A DNA stretch of 30,210 nucleotides from a virus, in IMG/VR virus record IMGVR_UViG_3300047678_000130, positions 1 to 30,210 of that record. One strand, given 5' to 3'. Both the position numbers and the translations under genes were made by a program. Each line of letters opens with the position of its first letter. The stretch's first letter is position 1. Under the pieces are notes generated by a model. It searched no databases. It was not told the DNA's origin and saw only the letters and a program-made list of their open reading frames with translations. Of this stretch, positions 14,759 through 22,330 are shown piece by piece.

Positions 14759-15153
14759 TCTAGTTCCTCACTTGTGACATCGCGGCCGTTTGATTTTGCG
14801 TCGGCGATCTTATCGTCAACCTCCCGGATCTTCGCCCAGATCGCTGCCTGCTTTGCGGTCTTGTCCTGCTCCGATATCGTATTTCGGCCGTCGACAGTCC
14901 TGACCACACCTGCGTTCTCTTCGATTGTTTTGCGGAGTTCGGCTCGGCGCTCGACTTCGTTCGCTTTGTTGATCTTCTCGATGTTTTTGAGATCGAGTTT
15001 AGGTGGTTTATTGCAGGCTCGGTAGGTGAAAAGGCAGACCATGATCACGGTCAGACTGACGATCGCGATGATCACAAACGACACAATTCGCCGAGCCTTT
15101 TCAAAATCAAGGTCGAAAAATTTCATCAACAAGGTTGCAACGGCGAATACCAT
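14728..15153 (-). CDS. Membrane-anchored coiled-coil protein, i-spanin-like
   Basis: A 141-residue protein with an N-terminal membrane segment (about 25-46, VSFVIIAIVSLTVIMVCLFT) and a charged, helical remainder (about 55-130, NIEKINKANEVERRAELRKT, REVDDKIADAKSNGRDVTSE). This is the layout of an inner-membrane spanin (Rz), which spans the periplasm from the inner membrane and disrupts the outer membrane with its partner in the last lysis step. It is near an endolysin gene and overlaps a secreted coiled-coil gene. A Cys near the end (LECLLIPENCK) might make cross-links. The start may be 15153 or ATG 15126. Confidence 0.48.
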   Translation of the reverse strand: MVFAVATLLMKFFDLDFEKARRIVSFVIIAIVSLTVIMVCLFTYRACNKPPKLDLKNIEKINKANEVERRAELRKTIEENAGVVRTVDGRNTISEQDKTAKQAAIWAKIREVDDKIADAKSNGRDVTSEELECLLIPENCK

Positions 15154-15198
15154 GGCAAGTATTCTGCCCGAAACGAGCGTTTTAGTGTCGTAATGTCC

Positions 15199-15393
15199 TT
15201 ATTCGCAGGAAATAACTTTGAGATCTTCGTACCAATACGGTTCGTCGCAGATTTGCTCACCGTCTCGTCCGAGAACCTCGACGGATTCGAGGCGTCCGGT
15301 ACCGCCGGTGACGGTCGGTTTGGACGACGCGGCTGCTGAGAGTCCGAGTGATAGAGAAGTGCCGATCAGGATTCCGATGACTAGATTTCGCAT
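15199..15393 (-). CDS. Small secreted protein
   Basis: A 64-residue protein; the chosen start gives MRNLVIGILIGTSLSLGLSA with a signal peptide, and the mature part is short with two Cys (QICDEPYWYEDLKVISCE) that could form a disulfide. A longer frame start (15465) would run through the terminator hairpin and is less likely. No ribosome site is seen, and a TATAAA-like stretch lies just upstream, so the gene may be expressed from its own start after the terminator. Function unknown; being among lysis genes may be meaningful. Confidence 0.45.
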   Translation of the reverse strand: MRNLVIGILIGTSLSLGLSAAASSKPTVTGGTGRLESVEVLGRDGEQICDEPYWYEDLKVISCE

Positions 15394-15404
15394 ACAGAAT
15401 TTAT

Positions 15405-15448
15405 ACACAAAAAAGCCTTGCACCGAAAGTTGAGCGGCGCAAGGCTTT
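15405..15448 (-). terminator. Rho-independent terminator
   Basis: On the minus strand AAAGCCTTGC (15448-15439) pairs with GCAAGGCTTT (15421-15412) in a 10-bp stem, extended inside by three more pairs after a mismatch, and the stem ends in a six-T run. It lies downstream of the secreted-protein gene ending at 15489, so it would end transcripts that carry the endolysin unit. Confidence 0.85.
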
Positions 15449-15488
15449 ACTGCATAGGGTCTCATAAATTGTAAAAAGCTATTTGGTC

Positions 15489-15860
15489 CTAAACGTCTGC
15501 ACGAGCAAAATGATCGTGCCCGAGTCCGTTGTAAGTGCTTTGTTTCGACTTCTCCTTAACAACCGCTAATTCATTGCGGCCGATGTCAGGTGCTTCGTCG
15601 ATCGAAAGAAATGTTGGAGCGATGATCCGTTGCATGTTGGTGGATCTGGATATCGCCTCGGTTTTATTTGATTGCAAAGCAGTTTCGGTAAGTTCGAACG
15701 CCGTAAAGCGTTGAACCATCACGGCTTGCTCATTTAAAAGCAAAACCGATACTTGATCACCCGGCCCGCAAGTCGCCACTTTTTGGCTCTCGAATGAGAA
15801 CGAAAAAACAGCAATGACGCTGGCCACGAGCAAGAACATCGTGAATAAGAGTCTTTTCAT
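15489..15860 (-). CDS. Secreted protein of unknown function
   Basis: A 123-residue protein that starts MKRLLFTMFLLVASVIAVFS with a clear signal peptide and AAGGAG six bases before the ATG; the longer frame to 15920 lacks such a site and overlaps the upstream gene. The mature part has no motif that I recognise (GPGDQVSVLLLNEQAVMVQR, then APTFLSIDEAPDIGRNEL). It is just downstream of the endolysin, suggesting a lysis-related or cell-surface job. It is followed by a strong terminator. Confidence 0.6.
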   Translation of the reverse strand: MKRLLFTMFLLVASVIAVFSFSFESQKVATCGPGDQVSVLLLNEQAVMVQRFTAFELTETALQSNKTEAISRSTNMQRIIAPTFLSIDEAPDIGRNELAVVKEKSKQSTYNGLGHDHFARADV

Positions 15861-15904
15861 TGATTTCTCCTTAGATTTGAAATTCATCGAGTTAAGATGA
15901 CGGA

Positions 15905-17131
15905 TTAAATACTTTTCCATTCGATATCGCGTCGGTCGATCGCTGTATTGGCCAGAACTTCATAACCGACACGCTTGTTCTTCTTCCATGAGTCGATCAG
16001 GAAGTGAATAACGCGAAATGCTAGATAACAGGCGCATGCGATCGCGACGATGACCGCTAGTTTTGAGATAACAGCGATCACCCAGGACGGCCAGCCGGAC
16101 GCTTGCTGAGCGTAAGTCGCCAGTGATTCAAAACCGAGATTACCGCCGGTCACCGCGATGAGATCGCGTTTGATCGTTGCCCAAAAGCCGATGCCGTTGT
16201 AAGGCTCAGGCTCTGTGACCTCAGCCGGTTTGCCGTCACCGATGACGGCCCCGGAGTCCGCAACCGCCTCCGGTTTCGGCAATCCGACAGATTGTAAGGC
16301 AGGCTCTTGAGGTAGGCTGCTTGTCGAACCCGCGGGTTCTTGCTCTGTCGAAATTGGTCCGATGTTGTCGACCAGATGATCGATGTCGGATTCCGCAACG
16401 TAGAATACTTCGCCGTCGATCTCACGCTCGTAGTCGACTGCCGCGAGCTCGTCAAAACTCTCCTGCGGAAGAGCGGTTGGTAACGCGATGCGTTTAGGCA
16501 ACTCGGCCGACAACCCGAATCGCTTGCGGTGACTGTCGCGGGCATATTTGCCCTGCAGACGCATTTCGTTGCAGATCGCATTCTGCTCGAGGCCGCGTTG
16601 TTCGAGGATCTCGGCGAACTCCAGTGCACGATCGTAGACGTCACGGGAATAGTCCTTTCCGGTTGTAGTTGAATCGACGTTCTGACTGTTCGAGAAATGG
16701 TAATGTGCCCAGCGTCCGCAGTTGTAAGCTGCAGTCGCGACACGCCGGAGATCTTCGGAGTCAACGGCTCGGCCGACGAAGAACCGGCTGCGGACCTGCG
16801 TTCGCTTGCCGACGCAGTTTGCAGTGTCCCTGACTTTCGAGATGTAGATATCGACGCCGCGACGGATCGAGGGTTCGACGTTTTGCGGCGTCCACTGTTT
16901 GGCGTAGACCGGATCAGTTCCGATGTCGACCTGCATTACTCCGAAGCCGTTGTATTTGCCGTTACGATAATCGCCTTTGATGTTCTTGAGGTTGGTTTCG
17001 CGGCTGCCGATCGCGAGAAGGTGCGCAGTGGTCGTGCCTGCTCGGACGGCCTCGCGTTGGAACCACGAAAGCCAACCGTTTGTCACTACACGGTTGAACT
17101 GGATTTCAAGGTCTCGTCGGGTTGCTCTCAT
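15905..17131 (-). CDS. Endolysin (lysozyme-like) with C-terminal membrane segment
   Basis: A 408-residue protein. Residues about 1-190 form a goose-type/SLT-like lysozyme domain: HLLAIGSRETNLKNI with the likely catalytic Glu45, YNGFGVMQVDIGTDP, and VATAAYNCGRWAHYHFSNSQ. A variable, acidic and Pro-rich linker follows (about 215-330). Near the end is a hydrophobic segment (about 346-382, WVIAVISKLAVIVAIACACY then LAFRVIHFLID) ending in a basic tail (SWKKNKRVGYE). The enzyme cleaves cell-wall glycan at lysis; the membrane segment could hold it until release, or make it act partly as a holin. The gene starts at an ATG with AGG five bases upstream. Confidence 0.78.
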   Translation of the reverse strand: MRATRRDLEIQFNRVVTNGWLSWFQREAVRAGTTTAHLLAIGSRETNLKNIKGDYRNGKYNGFGVMQVDIGTDPVYAKQWTPQNVEPSIRRGVDIYISKVRDTANCVGKRTQVRSRFFVGRAVDSEDLRRVATAAYNCGRWAHYHFSNSQNVDSTTTGKDYSRDVYDRALEFAEILEQRGLEQNAICNEMRLQGKYARDSHRKRFGLSAELPKRIALPTALPQESFDELAAVDYEREIDGEVFYVAESDIDHLVDNIGPISTEQEPAGSTSSLPQEPALQSVGLPKPEAVADSGAVIGDGKPAEVTEPEPYNGIGFWATIKRDLIAVTGGNLGFESLATYAQQASGWPSWVIAVISKLAVIVAIACACYLAFRVIHFLIDSWKKNKRVGYEVLANTAIDRRDIEWKSI

Positions 17132-17195
17132 GAATGCCTATTGTGGGATAGGCGATCCGTTTAATGTGGCGTTGGCTCAATTCAGATAATTCGGG

Positions 17196-17369
17196 TTATT
17201 CGGAGCGACGGCGAGCCGCAGCGCGTTCGGTCTCATAGCGTGAGTTTGCCGCTCGGCACGGCGTGCAACGACAACCGGAAATATATTTCAGACGGTCGCC
17301 GCATGACCGGTTTTTCGCCAGGTCCTTAGCGGTTTTAAGCTGTCGTCCTTCGATCTGCCAGGCTGTCAT
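17196..17369 (-). CDS. Small cysteine-rich phage protein
   Basis: A 57-residue minus-strand ORF, too short for usual gene lists, begins MTAWQIEGRQLKTAKDLAKN and continues with SCGDRLKYISGCRCTPCRAA. The cysteine pattern C-x(9)-C-x-C-x2-C may bind zinc, and similar short CGTR.RY..GCRC..CR.AN proteins occur in phages of several hosts. It starts seven bases after the ParB-like gene, with GGTGAG near. No function is known; DNA binding is possible. Confidence 0.6.
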   Translation of the reverse strand: MTAWQIEGRQLKTAKDLAKNRSCGDRLKYISGCRCTPCRAANSRYETERAAARRRSE

Positions 17370-17375
17370 GTCTGC

Positions 17376-18428
17376 TCACCATCCATCATAAAAACCTTCC
17401 ACGACCGGGTCTTTCCAGTCGGACTCACTCCGCTCGACGATCGCGTAGATCTTCTTTCGAGCGCCGCGGGCCTCATCGGTCTTTCCGCCCTGCATCAGGA
17501 CCTCGATCATTCCGTGATCTAGCATCTGGCTGATCGTCGCATCGAATTTGTTCGACTCGACACCTGAAGCCTTTCGGCAATCGGTGTGCTCAGCCTGCCC
17601 GGTGCGGATCGCGGCAATGATCCGATCGTAGTTGCTCACCGTTTCCTCAGAGAGCTCGGTTTGAGCAAGCTCCTCGATCGCGTCCATCAGGAATCTCTGG
17701 TGCGCCGGGAACTGCTGACCGACGAGCTGGATCGCGGCAAGGAAGTTCTCGTCCGTATCAGCTACGCCGGCCGAGCACACAACGCAGACCTTTCCGCCTC
17801 GCGTCGCATTAACGAGCGACTTCTCCCGGATCTTGCTCAGCAGTTTTTTAGTCTTGCTTCGGCCGGCCTTGATCAGTCGCTTTTGCCGATACTTCGGAAG
17901 TTTCGAGAGATCGGACGCGGCACTCACGCTAATCTCACCGGCCTCGACCTTCTCGATCAGTTCCGGAACCCCGTCGCGAACTATTCGCTCTGCGGATGAA
18001 ATGCTTCGCGGACTGACGTTAAGTAACTGAGCCGCGTGGTTTTGCGTGATCGATCCGCAAATTTGCGTATCCTCGCCGACGCTGAACTGATTGTCACCAC
18101 GTTGCATATTCGTGATCTTCTGAGCGACCATCGCACGTTGCGATTCATTCAGATGCCGGCGGTTGAGATTGAGGCTGACGACAAACGCGACAACCGAACC
18201 CGAACCGCTCCATTCCTGAAACTTCGGCTCGATCCCGAGATCCTGACAGGCGTTGTAGCGATTCCGGCCGTCGATGATCTTGTCATCGTGGAGCCAGATC
18301 GCCTCACGCTGACCGTTCGCCTCGATATCCGAACGAAGACCGGCAAACTCCGTCTCCGTCATAAGCGGGAACATATCCGCGATCGGGTGGAATTGCTTGG
18401 CCGTTTTTGTTACCTGTGATTCAGACAT
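17376..18428 (-). CDS. ParB-like DNA-binding protein
   Basis: A 350-residue protein with a ParB/Spo0J N-terminal domain (about 15-115): FAGLRSDIEANGQREAIWLH, IIDGRNRYNACQDLG (the ParB box with GRNR) and LNLNRRHLNESQRAMVAQKI. A helix-turn-helix follows (about 130-165, QNHAAQLLNVSPRSISSAER) and then SVSAASDLSKLPKYRQKRLI. The C-terminal part has a pattern like a winged helix (about 285-345). ParB-like proteins bind sites on DNA and some use CTP; in phages they act in partition, regulation or as antirepressors. No ParA gene is in the window, so a regulator of phage genes or replication is more likely than partition. Confidence 0.75.
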   Translation of the reverse strand: MSESQVTKTAKQFHPIADMFPLMTETEFAGLRSDIEANGQREAIWLHDDKIIDGRNRYNACQDLGIEPKFQEWSGSGSVVAFVVSLNLNRRHLNESQRAMVAQKITNMQRGDNQFSVGEDTQICGSITQNHAAQLLNVSPRSISSAERIVRDGVPELIEKVEAGEISVSAASDLSKLPKYRQKRLIKAGRSKTKKLLSKIREKSLVNATRGGKVCVVCSAGVADTDENFLAAIQLVGQQFPAHQRFLMDAIEELAQTELSEETVSNYDRIIAAIRTGQAEHTDCRKASGVESNKFDATISQMLDHGMIEVLMQGGKTDEARGARKKIYAIVERSESDWKDPVVEGFYDGW

Positions 18429-18531
18429 TGCGTATTTACTCGCGTTTAAGTGTTTGAGCTGTCAACATTTTTCCGAAATCTGAAAATTTTGGACGTCCAC
18501 GATCATTGGTTTGCGGACGTTCGCCCGAGCC
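18429..18531. other. Short intergenic gap upstream of the ParB-like gene
   Basis: There is no gene here. On the minus strand a TTGACA lies about 36 bases before the ParB-like ATG, but no matching -10 box is at the usual distance. A GGACGTCC palindrome is present at about 18492-18499. A promoter is plausible, not proven. Confidence 0.3.
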
Positions 18532-19677
18532 TCAAGTCGTGTCCACGGTCTCGAATACACCGGTCTCGATCTCCCACTCGAACGTGAACTCGCCTAATCC
18601 GAGTCCTGTAAGAGCTTCGTAGATCGTTTCGGAATAGACCTCACGAACCCAGTCGTGAGTGATCTGATCTGCCCTGACCTTGAAGGCGTTCTTGTCGGCG
18701 TTTAGGCCATCGAAGATGATCTGCTTGAACCACGAATTGAACGGATCGAACGGGATCTGTTTGGCGATCAGGTCCAGAACTGCTCGGAAGAGTTCGCGTT
18801 CTTCCGGCGTCGATGGATCGGGCGGCCGTCGCGGTCGCGGCACGACGGCCGGCTGCGATTCGGATTCGACCCGTATCGATTCGGGTTTGGGTTTTGTCGC
18901 TGCCCGGCCGAGTGCTCCGTGATGATTCGGGATTCCGTGGCAGTACCACTCACGAGCCCAGGCGTAGTTGATCGGACGGAAGCCGCGGCCCCGCCACTCG
19001 ATAAAGCAGTTTCGGAGGCGGCTGGTGTCTGGGTTGTCGCCGATCTCAGCGATGAGGACATCCCAGATTTCTTTCGGAGGGTAGATAGAGGCGATCTCGC
19101 GGATCGCTGCTATCGCCGGATGCTTCGATCGCTCGTCGCCGTTTTTGGATCCTGTGGGAACGGACGCTTCGTCCGCTCTCTTAGAAATAAATGGTTTAAA
19201 CGGTTCATCCTTATATGCACCCCCGTTTTTGTCCAAAAATTGCACCTTTTCTGCATCAAAATTGCACCTTTTATCGTCCGTAAAAGGTGCAGTGGGCTGC
19301 ACCTTTTCTGCGTCAGAATTGCACCTTTTATCATCGCTAAAAGGTGCAATAGAATGCACCTTTTCTTCTTCCGCGATCGTGGTATTTTTTTCATTAAAAG
19401 GTGCAGTGGGGTGCACCTTTTTGAGTTGATATGAAGATAGATGTCCGCGTCCCCGGCCTCTGATCACGTCAACATATCCGAGCTCGCTCAATTTCTTGAT
19501 CAGAGTCTGAGTTTGACGTTTTTCCTTTCGGATCTTTCTCGACAGCAATTCGGTCCCCGGCCAGCATTTACCGTCTGAATCAGCATGATCAGCGATCGCG
19601 ATGGCGATCAGTAAGAGCGTTCCGTGTAGACGTTTATCGTCGTTGTCTAAGAAATAGCCGATCCATTGTGCCGACAT
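18532..19677 (-). CDS. Replication initiator: winged helix plus DnaA N-domain-like C-terminus
   Basis: A 381-residue protein. The N-terminal part (about 1-85) is a winged-helix domain of phage replication proteins: QWIGYFLDNDDKRLHGTLLL, then CWPGTELLSRKIRKEKRQTQ. The middle (about 86-150) is a set of 19-residue repeats coded by the iteron DNA (KVHSIAPFSDDKRCNSDAE, KVQPTAPFTDDKRCNFDAE). The C-terminal part (about 315-370, FDPFNSWFKQIIFDGL, AFKVRADQITHDWVREVYSE) resembles domain I of DnaA (W...L..l....l.l.vpn.f..dWi...y...i..al), used to recruit helicase. The whole fits a phage O-like initiator binding its own origin. The start at 19677 gives MSAQWIGYF. Confidence 0.75.
   Translation of the reverse strand: MSAQWIGYFLDNDDKRLHGTLLLIAIAIADHADSDGKCWPGTELLSRKIRKEKRQTQTLIKKLSELGYVDVIRGRGRGHLSSYQLKKVHPTAPFNEKNTTIAEEEKVHSIAPFSDDKRCNSDAEKVQPTAPFTDDKRCNFDAEKVQFLDKNGGAYKDEPFKPFISKRADEASVPTGSKNGDERSKHPAIAAIREIASIYPPKEIWDVLIAEIGDNPDTSRLRNCFIEWRGRGFRPINYAWAREWYCHGIPNHHGALGRAATKPKPESIRVESESQPAVVPRPRRPPDPSTPEERELFRAVLDLIAKQIPFDPFNSWFKQIIFDGLNADKNAFKVRADQITHDWVREVYSETIYEALTGLGLGEFTFEWEIETGVFETVDTT
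19241..19421. repeat. Iteron array within the initiator gene: probable replication origin
   Basis: Nine exact copies of the 10-mer TGCACCTTTT: six forward (starting 19241, 19263, 19298, 19320, 19355, 19412) and three reverse AAAAGGTGCA (19282, 19339, 19396). Three 26-bp inverted pairs, each AAAAGGTGCA-N6-TGCACCTTTT, begin exactly 57 bp apart, and each forward copy is often followed by another 22 bp away. The 57-bp period is 19 codons, so the reading frame is kept. An AT-rich stretch is at 19383-19399. Position inside the initiator gene resembles the lambda O/ori arrangement. The site is likely where the initiator binds. Confidence 0.8.
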
Positions 19678-19730
19678 CTAAATCTATTACCTCGTAATGA
19701 AATCAGCGGGACGAGCCCGCGTTGATACAG

Positions 19731-20285
19731 CTAAGCGTTCGCCGCTCGGGTTTTGAGTTCTTCTTTGATCTCGACAGCGAGTTCGGCGATCACCATTTCC
19801 GCCTGAAAGTATTTATTACCTGATTCCGGATCGATCGAGAGCTCATCCTCGAACTTGTGCATCAGACCCATGACGGACTTCTTTTGTTCCTTCTGATCTG
19901 CCTGGAGTTCAAGGATCTTCATTGTCGTCGCCCGGTACGTAAGAACTGCCGATCTGAGATCCTCCAAAACTGCGTCCTTCGTATTCGGCAAGATCGGCTG
20001 AGCGGCTTTCAATATCTTCGGCCGTCGCGGTTCATCGTCAACGACTGTGAGGTCTGACATTTGGTGCGTGACCGGCGGGCCAGCCGCGAGCTTCACTTGT
20101 GTGCTCAGGGCTGCTATTGATGAGGCATGCCCGACCTTGCGATCGCCGTTGATCTCGAATGCGGACCATCCGGTGTCACCTTGCTCAGCTCGCCAGCCGA
20201 GTTTCCTTAATTCATCGACCGTGGCGACCTCGAGCATTGCGGCTTTTCCGATCGGTTTACCCTTCTTTTCAGCTTCTACTGACAT
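19731..20285 (-). CDS. Hypothetical early protein with C-terminal coiled coil
   Basis: A 184-residue protein between the initiator and the RusA-like gene. The N-terminal half (VDELRKLGWRAEQGDTGWSA, GHASSIAALSTQVKLAAG) has a small mixed fold with no motif that I recognise. The C-terminal half (about 105-175, DAVLEDLRSAVLTYRATTMK, LELQADQKEQKKSVMGLMHK) is helical and likely forms a coiled coil. Its place among replication genes suggests a role in DNA replication or recombination, but nothing more specific can be said. Confidence 0.5.
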   Translation of the reverse strand: MSVEAEKKGKPIGKAAMLEVATVDELRKLGWRAEQGDTGWSAFEINGDRKVGHASSIAALSTQVKLAAGPPVTHQMSDLTVVDDEPRRPKILKAAQPILPNTKDAVLEDLRSAVLTYRATTMKILELQADQKEQKKSVMGLMHKFEDELSIDPESGNKYFQAEMVIAELAVEIKEELKTRAANA

Positions 20286-20303
20286 AATTTAATCTCCCGG
20301 ATG

Positions 20304-20675
20304 CTAGAGCAGTCCCAGCACCTTGATCTCAACCTCTACGCGTGGATGTTTCGGGTCTTCGAACCGAAATCCGTGATCTTCGACGATCTGTTTATCGTCT
20401 ACGTAAACGACGCCCTGAAGAGCGTCATATAGAACTTTTCTGCGGTTATGGAAGTCGCCGGCTCGTCGTGCCCTGAATACCTTGACAGTGACCGCGACGT
20501 CTGAATAGATCAGTGTGTCGATCCCGGCGATGTCTTTGACGAGCTGCTTATAGATCTTCGCCTCTTCCGATACATAAGTGACCGCTATACCGCGCTTGGT
20601 CACCATCGTTCGCCAATAGCGATTGGACGACGGCGGCATCGGCAGGATCAGGTTCACAGTTCTCGGCTCGGCCAT
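20304..20675 (-). CDS. rusA: RusA-type Holliday junction resolvase
   Basis: Cuts four-way DNA junctions, usually made during phage recombination and replication. The 123-residue form from ATG 20675 begins MAEPRTVNLILPMPPSSNRY; PPSSNRYWR is the family's N-terminal motif. The catalytic region RRAGDFHNRRKVLYDALQGV then YVDDKQI follows the RusA order D-x-x-N...K...D-L...DD, giving Asp and DD metal ligands. E. coli RusA is 120 residues, so this start fits better than 20714, which would put the start inside a strong hairpin. Neither start has a good ribosome site. Confidence 0.85.
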   Translation of the reverse strand: MAEPRTVNLILPMPPSSNRYWRTMVTKRGIAVTYVSEEAKIYKQLVKDIAGIDTLIYSDVAVTVKVFRARRAGDFHNRRKVLYDALQGVVYVDDKQIVEDHGFRFEDPKHPRVEVEIKVLGLL

Positions 20676-20693
20676 AAAATTTAGAAATAGTGC

Positions 20694-20868
20694 CGCACCG
20701 CTTCGGGAAACCATCCGAGCGGTGCGGGACAGGAGATGAGGCAGCCTTGGGTCTACCTCACCAATTTCGCCGGGAGACTGACCGGCGAACCCAATATGTT
20801 CTCAACATCAACGGTGATTACCGTTGGTTTCTAAAGAAGGGCGGCTATTGATCGCAATATAACCGCCC
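20694..20868. other. Cluster of stem-loops between ssb-like and rusA genes, including a probable terminator
   Basis: No gene is visible in this gap. Four hairpins follow one another: GCACCGC...GCGGTGC (20694-20725), TTCGCCGG...CCGGCGAA with an 8-base loop (20766-20789), CAACGGT-GATT-ACCGTTG (20809-20826), and GGGCGG...CCGCCC with an inner TATTG/CAATA stem (20839-20868). The last one, on the minus strand, is followed by TTCTTT and looks like a terminator for the ssb-like gene. The others could fold into a structured RNA. Confidence 0.5.
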
Positions 20869-20900
20869 GCGAGTCGTCACCTCAGAGGAGTAAGTGACAT

Positions 20901-21764
20901 CTAAAACGGAATGTCGCAGTCGGAGCAGTCGCATGCGGCCCCGTGGCGTCCGTCTGCGGTTGTAGCCGCAGGTTTCTCGGCGATCGTGCTCGGTACATTA
21001 GTCGGCGACGTCTCGCCGGGATGCCCATGCCGGTATTCTCCGGCATGGGCTGCGGCTGCTTGAGCCTGTGGCGGTCCGGAGTGCGTCGGTTCGGTCTGAT
21101 CGTATTGCGTGTCCTCAGATGACGATTCGGACGGCTTCTGTTCGAAATAGGCGTTTAGATACGCTTGCAGCTGAACGTCGAGATCAAGCGCGGAATTGTT
21201 GGTTTCGTCGCTCACCTTATCCGACCAGCTGAATACAGGCTGATAATATGTTATGTTTCCGTTCTGCAGCGGTTCAGATCGTCCGCTGATCGTATGAACG
21301 CCTGAGCAGGTGCCGCGTCCTTTGTTGAAATCAAACCACGCGGCACCGGCGGCACCCTGAAGTTTGAGCATTCCGATCTGAAGTGTTTTGTTCTCGTCGT
21401 AGAACGCACAGAAGATCGCGTTAACGAATTTCACTCCCTGAAGCTTTGGTTTGATATCGCCCCAATACCCGGTTGCCTCGGTGACTGTGTGCTTGCCGGT
21501 TCGCGACCTGACCGTGAACGCCTCTTTCTTTAGATTGTGCGGACGGACCATGTTGGAGAAGTACTTGACATATTCGTTGAACTTCTTCGTCCCGCCACCC
21601 GCCATCGCGAGAACGTCGCGCACCAGGAACCGGAACGGAAACGGGACATCGATGCTTTGTTTGAGATCTCTGTCGTAATACGACAGTTCGCCTTTATCTG
21701 CTCTCCATTGAAAGAACCGCGTTGCCGGATTTGTTAAATTTACTTGTGGATTTGATCTACTCAT
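20901..21764 (-). CDS. Putative single-stranded DNA-binding protein
   Basis: A 287-residue protein that ends DCSDCDIPF, the acidic tail with IPF of bacterial SSB proteins, which binds replication partners. The front part (about 1-195: NPATRFFQWRADKGELSYYD, FPFRFLVRDVLAMAGGG, MVRPHNLKKEAFTVRSRTGK) is a strand-rich domain that I have seen in phage proteins near recombinases; it is not the standard OB-fold SSB. A flexible, Gln/Pro/Ala/Ser-rich linker (about 205-275) follows, as in SSB. The neighbouring rusA and initiator genes support a ssDNA-binding role in replication or recombination. Confidence 0.65.
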   Translation of the reverse strand: MSRSNPQVNLTNPATRFFQWRADKGELSYYDRDLKQSIDVPFPFRFLVRDVLAMAGGGTKKFNEYVKYFSNMVRPHNLKKEAFTVRSRTGKHTVTEATGYWGDIKPKLQGVKFVNAIFCAFYDENKTLQIGMLKLQGAAGAAWFDFNKGRGTCSGVHTISGRSEPLQNGNITYYQPVFSWSDKVSDETNNSALDLDVQLQAYLNAYFEQKPSESSSEDTQYDQTEPTHSGPPQAQAAAAHAGEYRHGHPGETSPTNVPSTIAEKPAATTADGRHGAACDCSDCDIPF

Positions 21765-21806
21765 TTAGCTGCCTCGTTTTGTTGTCATGCGCCGTGACCA
21801 CCTCGG

Positions 21807-22040
21807 CTAAGTCAATCTTCTTCGTCGCTTCGGCGGCGTAAGGCTCTCGACCGCTCGAAGTTTCGACAGGATGTTCTCGCTGATCACGGCCGCTCCGCTT
21901 TTTGAGAGCCACAGGAGATATCCGTGATCGAAGTCGGCGACGTTTTGGACGGTCTCGCCGGCGTATTTCCCGAATGGCAAAAACTGTTGAAAGCTATCGA
22001 TCTGAAGAATCTCGCGATGTTGTGGATTGCTTCTGCTCAT
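21807..22040 (-). CDS. Small protein with ExoX C-terminal-like (DUF3820-type) domain
   Basis: A 77-residue protein from ATG 22040 (MSRSNPQHREILQIDSFQQF). The segment LPFGKYAGETVQNVADFDHG then YLLWL follows the pattern FGKYKGkt..eva..DpgYL.Wl, found at the C-terminus of exodeoxyribonuclease X and in small DUF3820 proteins of phages. There is no nuclease domain. It may bind DNA ends or a partner. A TTG at 22046 could also be the start, but it is not favoured. It follows the gene at 22049 closely. Confidence 0.55.
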   Translation of the reverse strand: MSRSNPQHREILQIDSFQQFLPFGKYAGETVQNVADFDHGYLLWLSKSGAAVISENILSKLRAVESLTPPKRRRRLT

Positions 22041-22048
22041 AATCAATA

Positions 22049-22330
22049 TCAGTCGCGGAAGTTCACCATCCGCGATCGTTCCATTCCTTCTAAGATCTTC
22101 CGTGCGTTATCCGGCGAAAGGCTGTCGACGCTGTCTGCCGACACTCCGTGCTGTTCGAAATACTTCCGTTGCAGGTCGTCGTTCCAGCCGATGCCGTCGA
22201 GTCCTTGCCGGACAAAGATCGCTCGGATCATGTCGCGGGCTTCGCCGATCGTTCGCGGCCTGGTCGGCTTCCGCTCGAGTTCCCCGTTCCTTCCGATCTG
22301 AAATCCCTCGGGTATCGCCTTACCGCTCAT
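22049..22330 (-). CDS. Hypothetical early protein
   Basis: A 93-residue, mostly helical protein (GEARDMIRAIFVRQGLDGIG, DDLQRKYFEQHGVSADSVDS). It overlaps the preceding gene by 4 bases (ATGA) and sits in the early leftward operon. No motif is recognised. The charged C-terminus (ARKILEGMERSRMVNFRD) could bind nucleic acid, but that is a guess. Confidence 0.5.
   Translation of the reverse strand: MSGKAIPEGFQIGRNGELERKPTRPRTIGEARDMIRAIFVRQGLDGIGWNDDLQRKYFEQHGVSADSVDSLSPDNARKILEGMERSRMVNFRD

Noticed and set aside
14330-15153. A certain Rz/Rz1 pair
   Set aside because: The overlap and layout fit, but the outer partner lacks a clear lipobox, so the names were not assigned.
18427-18439. A 13-bp match (ATTGCGTATTTAC) also found at 26607-26619, perhaps a shared binding site
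   Set aside because: In 30 kb several 13-bp matches are expected by chance, and no symmetry or further similarity is seen.
19241-19421. Regularly spaced repeats that look like a small CRISPR array
   Set aside because: The repeated unit is only 10 bp, occurs in both orientations and keeps the reading frame of the initiator gene; no cas genes are present.
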